Below the pieces are notes generated by a model. It saw only the letters and a list, made by a program, of their open reading frames with translations. It ran no database searches and was not told the DNA's origin. A stretch of 64,000 bases of DNA from an uncultured Alphaproteobacteria bacterium (GTDB lineage: Bacteria; Pseudomonadota; Alphaproteobacteria; Rhizobiales; Rhizobiaceae). Of the stretch, positions 30,357 through 39,183 are shown in pieces (the stretch's first letter is position 1; each line of letters opens with the position of its first letter). The stretch is from positions 199,709 through 263,708 of the forward strand of contig CAKMZB010000004.1 in the NCBI GenBank assembly GCA_929200315.1. The letters run 5' to 3'. The position numbers and the translations under genes were made by a program.

Positions 30357-30376
30357 GAGCCGGTAAGGATCGGCTC
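30357..30376. promoter_or_regulatory. Perfect inverted repeat between divergent arsR-methyltransferase and DUF2293 genes
   Basis: GAGCCG (30357-30362) and CGGCTC (30371-30376) form a perfect 6-N8-6 palindrome in the 83-base gap between the two divergent starts. This is a plausible operator for the adjacent ArsR-type protein. Alternatively it is a hairpin in either leader RNA. Confidence 0.4.
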
Positions 30377-30404
30377 CGTTGATCCTATGTAGCGGGGCAA
30401 TTGC

Positions 30405-30725
30405 GTGAAGGCCACGACGCCGCGCCAGAAGGCCATTCACAAGGCCATGCGCAACCTCATCCCCCATGCGCCTTATGCGGATTTCGCGCCCATTGCCGAG
30501 GCCGCACGGGGCAAGCACATGCGCGATCTCGCGCCGGTGGACGCAGCCTTTCTTGCCACCGTCGCCCATATCCGCCACGTCCACACGCCCTATGATGAAT
30601 TGCGTGACGACGGCTATGACCATGACAGCGCACGGTTTTTCGTCGCCGACAGAATTGACGAAGTGCTGTTAGGCTGGGGTGCGCCGCGGGGGCTGGATAT
30701 GTCAGCAGATCAGGACGGTTTGTAG
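30405..30725 (+). CDS. DUF2293 domain protein
   Basis: A 106-residue basic protein opening with a GTG start. The sequence RQKAIHKAMRNLIPHAPYAD, AFLATVAHIRHVHTPYDELR and YDHDSARFFVADRIDEVLLGW matches the DUF2293 pattern of small alphaproteobacterial proteins. No function is established; it has no membrane segment and no signal peptide. Its 3' end overlaps the convergent MOSC gene by 16 bases. Confidence 0.75.
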   Translation: MKATTPRQKAIHKAMRNLIPHAPYADFAPIAEAARGKHMRDLAPVDAAFLATVAHIRHVHTPYDELRDDGYDHDSARFFVADRIDEVLLGWGAPRGLDMSADQDGL

Positions 30726-31351
30726 ATCCATTGCGGGAAGATGCGCACTGTCGCGCTCTCGCCCTTCTCGACCCGGCCTTCTTTCTCGACCCATGCGAGC
30801 AGCCCGCGGCGGTATTGAGCGAATTTCGGGAAGCCGAATTCGATGTCATCGCGGCCCTCGAATTCGCCTGCGATAGAGCGGCCGGAATTGCGGCAGGGCG
30901 GGTTCAGCCCGTCCACACGAATCGTCACCCCGCCTTCAAACATGATGAGCGTGCGCGACGGGAGCATGGTGAAATGCGGGATGCCGGACATGAGAATGTT
31001 GCCACCGATCCACTCCATACGCACTTCAGGAATGCGCAGATCTTCGGCAATACCGGCAAGGTCGTCCGGGCTCAGGATCGTCACCTGTCGCTCGTTTTTC
31101 ATCTCCGTGCCGCGCTCATACCAGGGTTCCAGACCGCCGGACGGGCGGGTTGCGCCGTGGTGGTTGTCCCCGGGAATGCCGGAAAAAGCAAAATCAAGCT
31201 TCGGCACTTCGCGGGTGCGGAAAGTGGCACCATCGGCGATGAACACGCCCTCAACCTTGCCCTGCAGCTTCTGTCCGCGCATCACTTCAAAAGGCGCCTC
31301 GGGTTCTTTGGTTTCAAGGCGCACGCGCTCAAGATCAAGTGTTCCGCTCAT
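30710..31351 (-). CDS. MOSC domain protein
   Basis: A 213-residue protein of the molybdenum-cofactor sulfurase C-terminal family. The key cysteine lies in NPPCRNSGRSIA, where MOSC proteins are expected to carry a sulfur. GIPGDNHHGATRPSGG and QVTILSPDDLAGIAEDL are other family features. The ATG at 31351 is preferred to the longer frame to 31447. It likely acts in sulfur transfer or metal-cofactor chemistry, but partner enzymes are not adjacent. Confidence 0.85.
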   Translation of the reverse strand: MSGTLDLERVRLETKEPEAPFEVMRGQKLQGKVEGVFIADGATFRTREVPKLDFAFSGIPGDNHHGATRPSGGLEPWYERGTEMKNERQVTILSPDDLAGIAEDLRIPEVRMEWIGGNILMSGIPHFTMLPSRTLIMFEGGVTIRVDGLNPPCRNSGRSIAGEFEGRDDIEFGFPKFAQYRRGLLAWVEKEGRVEKGESATVRIFPQWIYKPS

Positions 31352-31470
31352 GGCATTTTTCTCCGTGCTTGCTGCGCCCCGCTTACACGATATTTTGCCG
31401 CATGACGAACCGGAACCTCCCGCTGCGCCAACACGTTTTGTTTCCAATCATCCGTCCCGGAACCACCTTC

Positions 31471-32604
31471 ATGCTCCGTATTCTTGCAGCCAGCCTTATC
31501 ACTCTCGCCGCCGCAACAACGGCCCGCGCCTTCCCAATCGAAGGGAGTGAAGGCAACACGCTGGAGGCGGAAACCATTGCCATCTTCGAGAGACCTTGGG
31601 CGATGAGTTTCCTGCCCAACGGGTCGATGCTGGTAACGCAGAAAGGCGGACAGTTGGTCCATGTCACCGCTGACGGGACGAAGACCGAGGTCGGCAATAT
31701 GTTCGGCGTGGAAGTCGGCGGCCAGGGCGGGCTTGGGGACGTGGTCGCGGACCCAGGTTTTGCGGCAAACAGCCTCATTTGGATGTCCTATGTGGAGAGC
31801 CTCGACAACGGTGCAACGCGGGGCGCAACGGTGGTGTCGGCTGTACTCGACATGCGCGACGGCAAACCGGCACTGACCGACATCACGAAAATCTGGACGC
31901 AGGAACCACACCTGCCCGGCAAGGGGCATTTCTCCCACCGCATCGCCTTTGGCCCGAAAAGCGGTCCGCATGAGGGTAAGATTTTCATCACCTCCGGCGA
32001 CCGCCAAAAGCAGACCCCGGCGCAAGACATGGAGGTCAATCTGGGCAAGGTGATCCGCCTCAACCTCGACGGCTCGATACCGGCTGACAACCCATTTGCC
32101 GGTCAGGGCGGCGTCAAAGAGCAGTTCTGGACCACCGGCCACCGCAACCCGCTCGGTATTGATTTTGACTCAGATGGCCAGGTCTGGGCCCACGAAATGG
32201 GTCCGCGCCATGGCGACGAATTGAACCTGCTCGTGAAGGGCGACAATTACGGCTGGCCCATTGTCTCAAACGGCAACAATTATTCCGGCGTGCCGATCCC
32301 GAACCACGACACAATGCCTGAATTCAACCCACCGGAAGCCTTCTGGGTGCCCGCGATCTCACCAGCCGGGTTCGTCATTTATGACGGCGACGCCTTTGCC
32401 GACTGGAAGGGTGACGGCTTTATCGGCGGCCTGTCCTCTCGCGCTCTGATCCGCGTCGATATGACGAGCGACAGTGCGGAGGAAGCCGAGCGCTATTCCT
32501 GGGACACGCGGGTGCGTGAAGTGGAGCAGGGCTCGGGCGGGGCGCTTTATGTGCTGGAAGACGGCGAGGATGGGCGGCTGTTGAGGCTGACGCCGGGAGG
32601 TTAG
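31471..32604 (+). CDS. PQQ-dependent soluble aldose sugar dehydrogenase family protein
   Basis: A 377-residue periplasmic protein with signal peptide (LITLAAATTARA). It forms the GSDH six-bladed beta-propeller: ERPWAMSFLPNG near the start, KGHFSHRIAFGP with a likely catalytic His, TSGDRQKQTPAQDM, TGHRNPLGIDFD and HEMGPRHGDELNLL. These match the YliI/Asd group that oxidises aldoses with PQQ and Ca. The ATG at 31471 is chosen because it starts the signal peptide. Confidence 0.87.
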   Translation: MLRILAASLITLAAATTARAFPIEGSEGNTLEAETIAIFERPWAMSFLPNGSMLVTQKGGQLVHVTADGTKTEVGNMFGVEVGGQGGLGDVVADPGFAANSLIWMSYVESLDNGATRGATVVSAVLDMRDGKPALTDITKIWTQEPHLPGKGHFSHRIAFGPKSGPHEGKIFITSGDRQKQTPAQDMEVNLGKVIRLNLDGSIPADNPFAGQGGVKEQFWTTGHRNPLGIDFDSDGQVWAHEMGPRHGDELNLLVKGDNYGWPIVSNGNNYSGVPIPNHDTMPEFNPPEAFWVPAISPAGFVIYDGDAFADWKGDGFIGGLSSRALIRVDMTSDSAEEAERYSWDTRVREVEQGSGGALYVLEDGEDGRLLRLTPGG

Positions 32605-32607
32605 GCG

Positions 32608-33600
32608 CTACTGCAAAATCTCCAACCCCGGTTTGAACGCATGGGCGACGAAGGCGAAGGTGATGTCATGGACGACATCCTCGCCGGCACTGTCAGAAAC
32701 GACGATATTGCCCACATCCCGCCCAGCCGAAATGCTCGCACTGTCCAAAGCCGAGGCCTGCCCTGCTTCCCATGAAAAGATTAGCCCGCCGTGCTGAACC
32801 GGGCTTTCCCGACGCAGCCTATCGACGGAAATCGCGATAGGTGCAGCGGCTTCAGGTCGCGCCAGAACCACCCGCGCCATGGGCTCAATGCCCTCTGGCA
32901 GATCTCCATCATAGAGGAACGGCAGACGGGACGTGTCATAGCCGACATATGGGTTGCGCCCATAGGGCCGCATGGCCGGGTTGTTCGGCACCAGCACTTT
33001 GCCGTCGGGGTGCTGGGCCTTGAAGCGGTGCCAGGACTCAAGTCGCGATGGAACCATCTTCAGGCTCGTGCCGACCATCTCCCCCACAATCGCCTCACCG
33101 GAAAATTGCTGCCACCAGGAATCCGTCGCCCGGTCATACATGACGAGGTCGGATTTGCGCAGTTTGCCCGTCGTGCCGAAGGTCAGCGCCTTGCCGTTCA
33201 CCGCCGCATCGAACGTGATCGCCGCATTGCAGAGCGGGCAATAGGTCACGGCTACGGGCTTGCCGCCAACGGTATCGTTGACGATCTCATGATAAGTCAT
33301 CACCGCCAGCGGATAGGCTCGCGCATCGCCGTTGATGGTGAGGGCGATGAGCGGATCGATGGGTTTCAACTCAGCCTCGGAGACCGGCACAAACTTTGGC
33401 TCATCAATCGGCGGAATGCCGTCGCGGGGTGGGCCGCCACTGCGGATTTCGGCAAGGTCGATGGTGGTGCGGGTGAAGTCGGTCTTCCAACCCTCCGCCG
33501 CCCAACGCTCGGCTTGCTGGGCTTGGGAATGGCTGGTGGTCGCGAGGGCTGAACAAACAACAATCAGCGAAGCGAAAAGGACATTCAGACGGGCAGGCAT
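32608..33600 (-). CDS. DUF3179 domain protein, exported
   Basis: A 330-residue protein with an N-terminal signal peptide (LIVVCSALATTSHSQA). It contains the typical DUF3179 segments AYPLAVMTYHEIVNDTVGG, VTYCPLCNAAITFD with the CPLC pair, FGTTGKLRKSDLVMYDR and DSWWQQFSGEAIVGEM. Function of the family is not established; the CPLC motif suggests redox or metal chemistry in the periplasm. It lies tail-to-tail with the sugar dehydrogenase, three bases apart. Confidence 0.85.
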   Translation of the reverse strand: MPARLNVLFASLIVVCSALATTSHSQAQQAERWAAEGWKTDFTRTTIDLAEIRSGGPPRDGIPPIDEPKFVPVSEAELKPIDPLIALTINGDARAYPLAVMTYHEIVNDTVGGKPVAVTYCPLCNAAITFDAAVNGKALTFGTTGKLRKSDLVMYDRATDSWWQQFSGEAIVGEMVGTSLKMVPSRLESWHRFKAQHPDGKVLVPNNPAMRPYGRNPYVGYDTSRLPFLYDGDLPEGIEPMARVVLARPEAAAPIAISVDRLRRESPVQHGGLIFSWEAGQASALDSASISAGRDVGNIVVSDSAGEDVVHDITFAFVAHAFKPGLEILQ

Positions 33601-33712
33601 CGCGCGTGTCTCCAGAACCAAATACAGCTTCGCCTAGACTAACCCGAACACTTCCCTGCAAGCTAAGTGTTTAAAGTAACAAGCGCGTGCGTTTGGGCGA
33701 TTGGGGAGTTCT

Positions 33713-34285
33713 GTGGAAGCGTTCGTCGTTGTAATTTTTATCGGTTGGGTTGCTTACATCATCATCAAGCGATCCGGCCGATCGCAATGGCGGGCGGCGC
33801 CGCAGCCCAAAGGCACGCCGCAACCGGATCGACTGCATTTCGATGCCGACAGGTCAGAACCAGCAGACCCGAACTACATCATCTGCGGCCCAGCCTACAT
33901 CGTGGACGGCGACACGCTGGTTGTGCGCAAGACGCAAATCCGTCTCTTCGGCATAGACGCGCCGGAGATGAACCACCCCTACGGACAGAAAGCGAAGTGG
34001 GCGCTCTATCGGTTGTGCAATGGCCAAGAGGTGGAGGTCGAGGTCTGCGCAGTCGATGACTACGGCCGCGCTGTAGGCCAATGCTTCCTTCCCGACGGGC
34101 GGGATCTGTCAGCGGAAATGGTCAAGCTCGGGCTGGCCATCGACTGGCCTAAATTCTCAGGTGGCCTTTATCGGCAGCTGGAAGTGCCCGATGCGCGGCG
34201 AAAAATGTGGCTCGCCGATGCACGTCAAAAAGGTCGGATGCACGTTTGGGAGCAGTTTGAGGCGCAGCAACGCGGACGAACCTAG
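33713..34285 (+). CDS. Membrane-anchored thermonuclease (SNase) family protein
   Basis: A 190-residue protein with an N-terminal membrane anchor (AFVVVIFIGWVAYIII) followed by a Pro/Arg-rich linker and an SNase OB fold. Typical residues are VDGDTLVV, IRLFGIDAPEMNHPYG with the first catalytic Arg and Asp, and DDYGRAVGQCF with the second Arg. It is short at the C-terminus compared with staphylococcal nuclease. The GTG at 33713 is chosen because GGGGAG lies just before it; a TTG at 33701 is possible. Probably acts on nucleic acid outside the inner membrane. Confidence 0.8.
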   Translation: MEAFVVVIFIGWVAYIIIKRSGRSQWRAAPQPKGTPQPDRLHFDADRSEPADPNYIICGPAYIVDGDTLVVRKTQIRLFGIDAPEMNHPYGQKAKWALYRLCNGQEVEVEVCAVDDYGRAVGQCFLPDGRDLSAEMVKLGLAIDWPKFSGGLYRQLEVPDARRKMWLADARQKGRMHVWEQFEAQQRGRT

Positions 34286-34360
34286 TCGGTGGTACGCGCT
34301 GGCTTGGGTGCTAAAATAACCAACCACCGTCATTTCGCCCCCTATCGCAATCCAGGAGGG

Positions 34361-34485
34361 TAAGGCGCGTTGTCTCCCAATTTTGCCATCTTGTCTTTCT
34401 AATTGTCCTCATAGCCCCTTCAAACCGCTCCACAAAACTGCCGCTGAAAACGCCAGCATGTGCTTGGCCTAGTGGTCAATGGATG
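34361..34485 (-). pseudogene. Decayed fragment of an ABC-F gene 3' end (ettA remnant)
   Basis: The block from 34365 aligns by eye to the 3' end of the intact ettA (35144-35214) with about 54 of 70 bases equal and one single-base gap, and the likeness continues to about 34485 (CAGCATGTG versus GAGCATGTG). Read on the minus strand it retains HMLAF and the phrase VERFEG, then shifts frame before a KDKMAKLGDN-like stretch. It is neither open nor complete, so it is a dead duplicate. It lies about 620 bases beyond the end of the intact gene, with the VOC gene between. Confidence 0.75.
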
Positions 34486-34575
34486 GACGAAGAGTAGGTG
34501 GAAGCCAACTTCGTCAGACCAGCGAGACAGGGCAACAGCTCTCCTTCTCACCAACACCAAGGTCCCACTAGAGAT

Positions 34576-34992
34576 TTACCCAGGTCGTTGTGGCTCGCTG
34601 CGCTGGTTGCAGAACAGTGCGATCTTGTTGCCTTGGGGATCGCGCAGATAGCCCACGTAGAAGTGGGCGCTGTATGCGTCCCTAAAGCCAGGCTCACCTT
34701 CGCTTCGCCCACCTGCAGCAAGAGCGGTGGCGTGAAGTTCACGCACCTTGGCCTGAGTTTTCATCTCGAAAGCCACCATATTTCCGTTGCCGACGGACGC
34801 TGCCTGCCCGTCAAAAGGAGGTTTGACGTAAAAGTCCGGGGGCTGTTGCTGCTGGTCATCGGTCATGGGGATCGAATAGCTCAACCCCTCAGATGAGATC
34901 TCAAGACCGTAGCCAAGATTTGGCAGGAATGCGGAATAGAATCGCTCAGCCAGATCCATGTCATCGGCACCAACGCAAACGTAGCCAATCAT
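34576..34992 (-). CDS. VOC-superfamily (glyoxalase-like) protein
   Basis: A 138-residue single-module VOC protein. It opens MIGYVCVGADDMDLAERFYS, with the usual beta-alpha-beta start, and ends with FYVGYLRDPQGNKIALFCNQ. The ATG at 34992 has GGGGA five bases upstream and is preferred to the ATG at 35004. Members of this family bind metal and act as isomerases, dioxygenases or resistance proteins; the substrate is unknown here. The gene lies between the intact ettA and its decayed copy. Confidence 0.78.
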   Translation of the reverse strand: MIGYVCVGADDMDLAERFYSAFLPNLGYGLEISSEGLSYSIPMTDDQQQQPPDFYVKPPFDGQAASVGNGNMVAFEMKTQAKVRELHATALAAGGRSEGEPGFRDAYSAHFYVGYLRDPQGNKIALFCNQRSEPQRPG

Positions 34993-35102
34993 TGCATTCC
35001 CCAACTTAAAGCGTGTGTCCTAGTCTATTTCGAAGCGACTCATCACATCAGTGAATGATCACGTATTTGTGCGCCCCCTACCGCCTCTTCCTTGCGCCCG
35101 TC

Positions 35103-36755
35103 CTACCGCCCAAGCGGCTTAAAATGAATCCGCTTCGGCGTTAGCGCGTTGTCGCCCAGCCTTGCCACTTTGTCCTTCTCGTAATCCTCAAAGTTGCCTT
35201 CAAACCATTCCACATGGCTGTCGCCTTCAAAGGCGAGCATGTGGGTGGCGAGGCGGTCGAGGAACATGCGGTCATGCGAGATGATGACAGCGCAGCCGCC
35301 GAATTCTTCCAGCGCGTCTTCCAGTGCCGAGAGCGTTTCGGTGTCGAGGTCGTTGGTCGGTTCATCGAGCAGGAGGACATTCGCGCCGCTCTTCAGCATC
35401 TTGGCCAGGTGCACACGGTTGCGCTGGCCGCCTGAAAGCGTGCCGACCTTTTGCTGCTGGTCGCCTTTGCGGAAGTTAAACGAGCCCACATAGGCGCGGG
35501 AATTCACCTCGTGTTTGCCGAGTTTGATTACCTCGGCTCCGCCTGAAATTTCCTCCCAGACCGTCTTGTCGGCATCAAGCGTGTCGCGGCTCTGGTCGAC
35601 ATAGCCGATCTTCACCGTCTCGCCGATCTTGATGGTGCCGCTATCAGGCGTTTCCTGTCCCGTAATCATACGAAAGAGCGTCGACTTGCCCGCACCGTTG
35701 GGGCCGATAATGCCGACAATGCCACCGGCCGGCAGCTTGAAGTTCAAATTTTCGATAAGCTGGCGATCGTCATAACCCTTCGACAGGCCCTCCGCCTCAA
35801 TCACCACGCCGCCCAGACGCTCAGCAATCGGGATGACGATCTGCGTGTCGGAGGGTTTGCGCTGGTTGGCGCTCTCCAGCAGCTCTTCATATTTGTTGAT
35901 CCGGGCCTTGGATTTCGCCTGCCGCGCCTTCGGGCTTTTGCCCATCCATTCACGTTCGCGGTTGAGCTGGCGCATACGGGAATCTTCTTCCCGCCCTTCC
36001 TGCACCATGCGCTTGGCCTTCTTCTCAAGGTAGGCGGTGTAATTGCCCTCGTAGGGAATGCCCTTCCCCCGGTCGAGCTCGAGGATCCAGCCGGTTACAT
36101 TGTCGAGGAAGTAGCGATCGTGGGTCACGATCATCACAGCGCCTTTGAACTCCCGCAGGTGCTTTTCGAGCCACGAGACGGTTTCAGCGTCGAGGTGGTT
36201 GGTTGGTTCGTCGAGCAGCAGCAGATCAGGCTCTGACAAAAGCAGCTTGCACAGTGCCACGCGACGGCGCTCACCGCCGGATAGTGGCACGACAGAAGCG
36301 TCCGCCGGTGGGCAACGCAGGGCGTCCATCGCCATGTCGATCTTGGCGTCGAGATCCCACAGGCCCTCCGCGTCAATCTGGTCCTGGAGTTTGGCACCTT
36401 CGTCAGCCGTTTCGTCGGAATAGTTCATCATCAACTCATTGTAGCGGTCGATGATCGCTGTCTTTTCGGCCACGCCTTCCAGCACGTTTTCACGCACGGT
36501 CTTGTCCGGGTCGAGTTGTGGCTCCTGCTCCAGATAACCGACCTTGGCACCATCCGCGGCCCAGGCCTCGCCCTGCCATTCAGTGTCGATCCCGGCCATG
36601 ATCTTCAGCAGCGAGGACTTGCCCGCGCCGTTGGGGCCGAGCACGCCAATTTTGGCGTCCGGGTAGAAGGAGAGGTGCACATTATCGAGCACCTTTTTGC
36701 CGCCGGTATAGGTCTTGGTGAGACCCTGCATGTGGTAGATGAACTGGCGTGCCAT
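35103..36755 (-). CDS. ettA: ABC-F translation factor EttA
   Basis: Energy-dependent translational throttle protein of 550 residues. It has two ATPase domains with Walker A GPNGAGKSSLL and GPNGAGKSTLF, signatures LSGGERRR and LSGGQRNR, and Walker B LLLLDEPTNHLDAET and LLLDEPTNDLDTET. The P-site-tRNA interaction linker lies between (KKAKRMVQEGREEDSRMRQL, then SPKARQAKSKARINKYEEL). The end THMLAFEGDSHVEWFEGNFE is EttA-like. The ATG at 36755 has GGAGG eight bases upstream; the frame to 36890 is not needed. Confidence 0.93.
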   Translation of the reverse strand: MARQFIYHMQGLTKTYTGGKKVLDNVHLSFYPDAKIGVLGPNGAGKSSLLKIMAGIDTEWQGEAWAADGAKVGYLEQEPQLDPDKTVRENVLEGVAEKTAIIDRYNELMMNYSDETADEGAKLQDQIDAEGLWDLDAKIDMAMDALRCPPADASVVPLSGGERRRVALCKLLLSEPDLLLLDEPTNHLDAETVSWLEKHLREFKGAVMIVTHDRYFLDNVTGWILELDRGKGIPYEGNYTAYLEKKAKRMVQEGREEDSRMRQLNREREWMGKSPKARQAKSKARINKYEELLESANQRKPSDTQIVIPIAERLGGVVIEAEGLSKGYDDRQLIENLNFKLPAGGIVGIIGPNGAGKSTLFRMITGQETPDSGTIKIGETVKIGYVDQSRDTLDADKTVWEEISGGAEVIKLGKHEVNSRAYVGSFNFRKGDQQQKVGTLSGGQRNRVHLAKMLKSGANVLLLDEPTNDLDTETLSALEDALEEFGGCAVIISHDRMFLDRLATHMLAFEGDSHVEWFEGNFEDYEKDKVARLGDNALTPKRIHFKPLGR

Positions 36756-36936
36756 AGGGCTAGCCTCCGCTGGATGGATGCGGCGCGACGTCGGGTCTGC
36801 GCTGATGAGATTTGTTGGAGAGGATGTAACCGCGCGGGCGGTGGGAGACAAGGTGGTGGGGGTGGGAGTTTGGGTCTTCAATCCTGCCACACTTGGTTGG
36901 CAGCGTGGTGATCAACCGAACTGCCGGGACCGACCC

Positions 36937-37770
36937 ATGCTCTTACGATTTGTCGCCTGCCTCTGCGCTCTGTTGCTGTTCGGATTGTCACCGGCCGCTC
37001 AAGCGGCTCCCGAAGCGTCGGAATTTCGCGAAGCTATCGAGGCCTTCGACAGCGGCGACAGAACAGCTGAAGAATGGCTCTCTCAGGAAAGTCCATTCGC
37101 CTTTGCTCTGGGCCAACAATTCGACGAGGCGCTCACGGATAACGAACGGACGCGCATGAACGTCGCGGTCCGGCACGGCCAGTGTGAGATTGTGGTGAGT
37201 GAGCAGCTCAGGGGATTTTTGCGCAGCTACCCGAATTTGGCGAGGGCGATATTCAAGAATGGGGCGTTTCAAACCTTATTCGCACAAAAGGTCCTTCCCC
37301 AGCACTCACACGCATATCGTCACTGTACTGCGTGGGCGGCCTTAATTCCGGTGTTGGAGGAAGCAAAGCGCAGAAACGTTTTTGATGACTACTTCCTGTT
37401 TGATTTTCCAATGGTGGCTTTCGGGAAGTGGCAATCCGAGCTTGAAGACAACCGCCTTACGCATGCGATGCTGCCTCTGCTTCGCCTCGCAATGTGCGAC
37501 AGCTACCTGCCCGCGCTCGAGGATATATCGGACATTGCGCAGCGACCGGACCTCACCATTCTTCTACTTCCCGAGTTGCATTGGCTGGAGTTCAAGCTCG
37601 CGAAAGCGGGCAAGGAGACCGCAACATTGATGAAGCTGATTGAGGAAAGGCGATCTGAAACAGGTTCCACGAGATTGCTGCGGGATGCTGACTACCTTTT
37701 GCGACAGATCGAAACCCAGGGTGCGGACGCCGCACCCCCGCCAGAGTTGCTGCGGTTTTGCTCGCGTTAG
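36937..37770 (+). CDS. Uncharacterised exported protein
   Basis: A 277-residue protein that I do not recognise. The ATG at 36937 starts a clear signal peptide (LLRFVACLCALLLFGLSPAAQA). The mature part is mainly helical and acidic-basic balanced, with cysteines in RHGQCEIV, AYRHCTAW, LAMCDSY and a C-terminal RFCSR, which may form disulfides. A run of short helices, for instance FKLAKAGKETATLMKLIEER, suggests a helical-repeat fold. Neighbours give no functional hint. Confidence 0.65.
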   Translation: MLLRFVACLCALLLFGLSPAAQAAPEASEFREAIEAFDSGDRTAEEWLSQESPFAFALGQQFDEALTDNERTRMNVAVRHGQCEIVVSEQLRGFLRSYPNLARAIFKNGAFQTLFAQKVLPQHSHAYRHCTAWAALIPVLEEAKRRNVFDDYFLFDFPMVAFGKWQSELEDNRLTHAMLPLLRLAMCDSYLPALEDISDIAQRPDLTILLLPELHWLEFKLAKAGKETATLMKLIEERRSETGSTRLLRDADYLLRQIETQGADAAPPPELLRFCSR

Positions 37771-37776
37771 AATTCT

Positions 37777-38184
37777 CTAACAACCCGAAAAGAAACGATC
37801 GTTCTCGATATCGCCCCGCCGCTTGAACAAAGTCTCCAATTCTCTCCGGAAGCGTTCTCGGCGCTGCACCACACCGGTTTGCTCCACGTTTAATTCACGA
37901 CGGCGATTTAAGTCCCGCTCGTTCGTTCTCTGACCCGTCAAGATCTCCCACTGAACTGTAAGGGCTGAAATCTCGGCTTTGACATCGGATGCCCTGCGTT
38001 GAACATCCTGCAAGGCACGATTTAGAGCGGCGCACTTTTGTGGTTGTCGTAGTGCCACGGGACTCTCCTGTTTTGGGTCCTGCCGATAATAATTCACCTC
38101 CTGACTGCGGGGATAAGTTCGGCCGACCTTTCGCTTCATCGCCTTAAGAAGAACGGGACAATTCGGAGAATTCCATTTGCCCAA
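37777..38184 (-). CDS. Uncharacterised small coiled-coil protein
   Basis: A 135-residue strongly charged protein, rich in Arg, Gln and Glu, with a likely coiled coil at about 50-125 (LNRALQDVQRRASDVKAEIS, then RRERFRRELETLFKRRGDIE). No signal peptide or membrane segment. A GGAGG-like stretch precedes the ATG at 38184; a later ATG at 38139 is possible. It lies in a convergent position with the exported protein and diverges from the hydrolase by 28 bases. Real but unrecognised; the start is uncertain. Confidence 0.5.
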   Translation of the reverse strand: MGKWNSPNCPVLLKAMKRKVGRTYPRSQEVNYYRQDPKQESPVALRQPQKCAALNRALQDVQRRASDVKAEISALTVQWEILTGQRTNERDLNRRRELNVEQTGVVQRRERFRRELETLFKRRGDIENDRFFSGC

Positions 38185-38212
38185 TCCCCCCTCCCCCGCC
38201 TAAACCCACTCC

Positions 38213-39139
38213 ATGACCTGGACCCAAGAAACCCTCGCCCTGGCCGGTGGCGTGCGCGCCAATGCCTATGTCGCCACGCCCAAGAGCACCCCCAAAGCCA
38301 TCATCCAGATCAACCACGGCATGGCGGAGCATGCGGCTCGGTATGAGCGCTTCGCTGCGGCTCTCGCCAAGGCCGGATATGCAGTCATCGCCCATGACCA
38401 TCGCGGGCACGGCCATACTGAAGCGCCCGGCACGGCGCAGGGGTGGTTTGGGCCCAAGGACGGGTGGGATCATCTCATCGCGGAAGCCGTGCAGGTGGGT
38501 GAGATTGCACGGCAGCGGTTTGGCGATGGGCCGCTCGTGGTTTTCGGCCATTCTATGGGCGCGATTGCGGCGCTCAATATCGCGATGCGCCACCCCTCCC
38601 ACCAAGCCGCGCTCGCGGTTTGGAATTCCGGTGTGGAATACACTGCGCTGGTGAAGGTGATGGGCGGTATTTTGAAGGTGCAACGCGCCTTCAAGGGCTC
38701 CGACGTGCCCTCCGGCTTTGCCCGCTCGGCAACCTTCGACACCTGGAACAAAAACTTTACCCCTAACCGCACAGAGTTCGACTGGCTCTCGCGGGATGAA
38801 GCGGAGGTGGACGCTTATATCGCCGATCTGCTCTGCGGCTTTCCCGTCTCCATCGGCATGTGGCTTGATGTGCTGGAGGGTGTGAAATACGGCGCGAATG
38901 ACGCGAATCTTGCCCGGCTTCGCGAGAGCATGCCAGTGCATCTTCTCGCGGGCGGTGAAGACCCGTGCAGTGAGAAGGGCGAAGCGGTCGAACACATCGC
39001 TGAGCGGATGATGCAGCGGCTGAACGATGTGACCTACACCTGTCTCCCCGGCACCAGACACGAAAGCTTGAACGAGCTAAACCGGGACGAGACGACGGCG
39101 GGGTTCATCGCCTGGCTCGACAACAGGGTCGCAGCGTAG
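38213..39139 (+). CDS. Alpha/beta hydrolase, monoacylglycerol-lipase-like
   Basis: A 308-residue serine hydrolase. It has the oxyanion segment NHGMAEHAARYERFA, the loop AHDHRGHGHTEAPG, and the nucleophile elbow FGHSMGAIAA. Asp and His of the triad are expected in LLAGGEDPCSEKG and LPGTRHESLNE. This resembles bacterial lysophospholipase L2 or monoglyceride lipases. Cytoplasmic. It is followed by a small exported protein. Confidence 0.85.
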   Translation: MTWTQETLALAGGVRANAYVATPKSTPKAIIQINHGMAEHAARYERFAAALAKAGYAVIAHDHRGHGHTEAPGTAQGWFGPKDGWDHLIAEAVQVGEIARQRFGDGPLVVFGHSMGAIAALNIAMRHPSHQAALAVWNSGVEYTALVKVMGGILKVQRAFKGSDVPSGFARSATFDTWNKNFTPNRTEFDWLSRDEAEVDAYIADLLCGFPVSIGMWLDVLEGVKYGANDANLARLRESMPVHLLAGGEDPCSEKGEAVEHIAERMMQRLNDVTYTCLPGTRHESLNELNRDETTAGFIAWLDNRVAA

Positions 39140-39183
39140 CTCAAGACCTTGCGTGGAAATTTTAGAGGCGTAACCTTTGTGCT

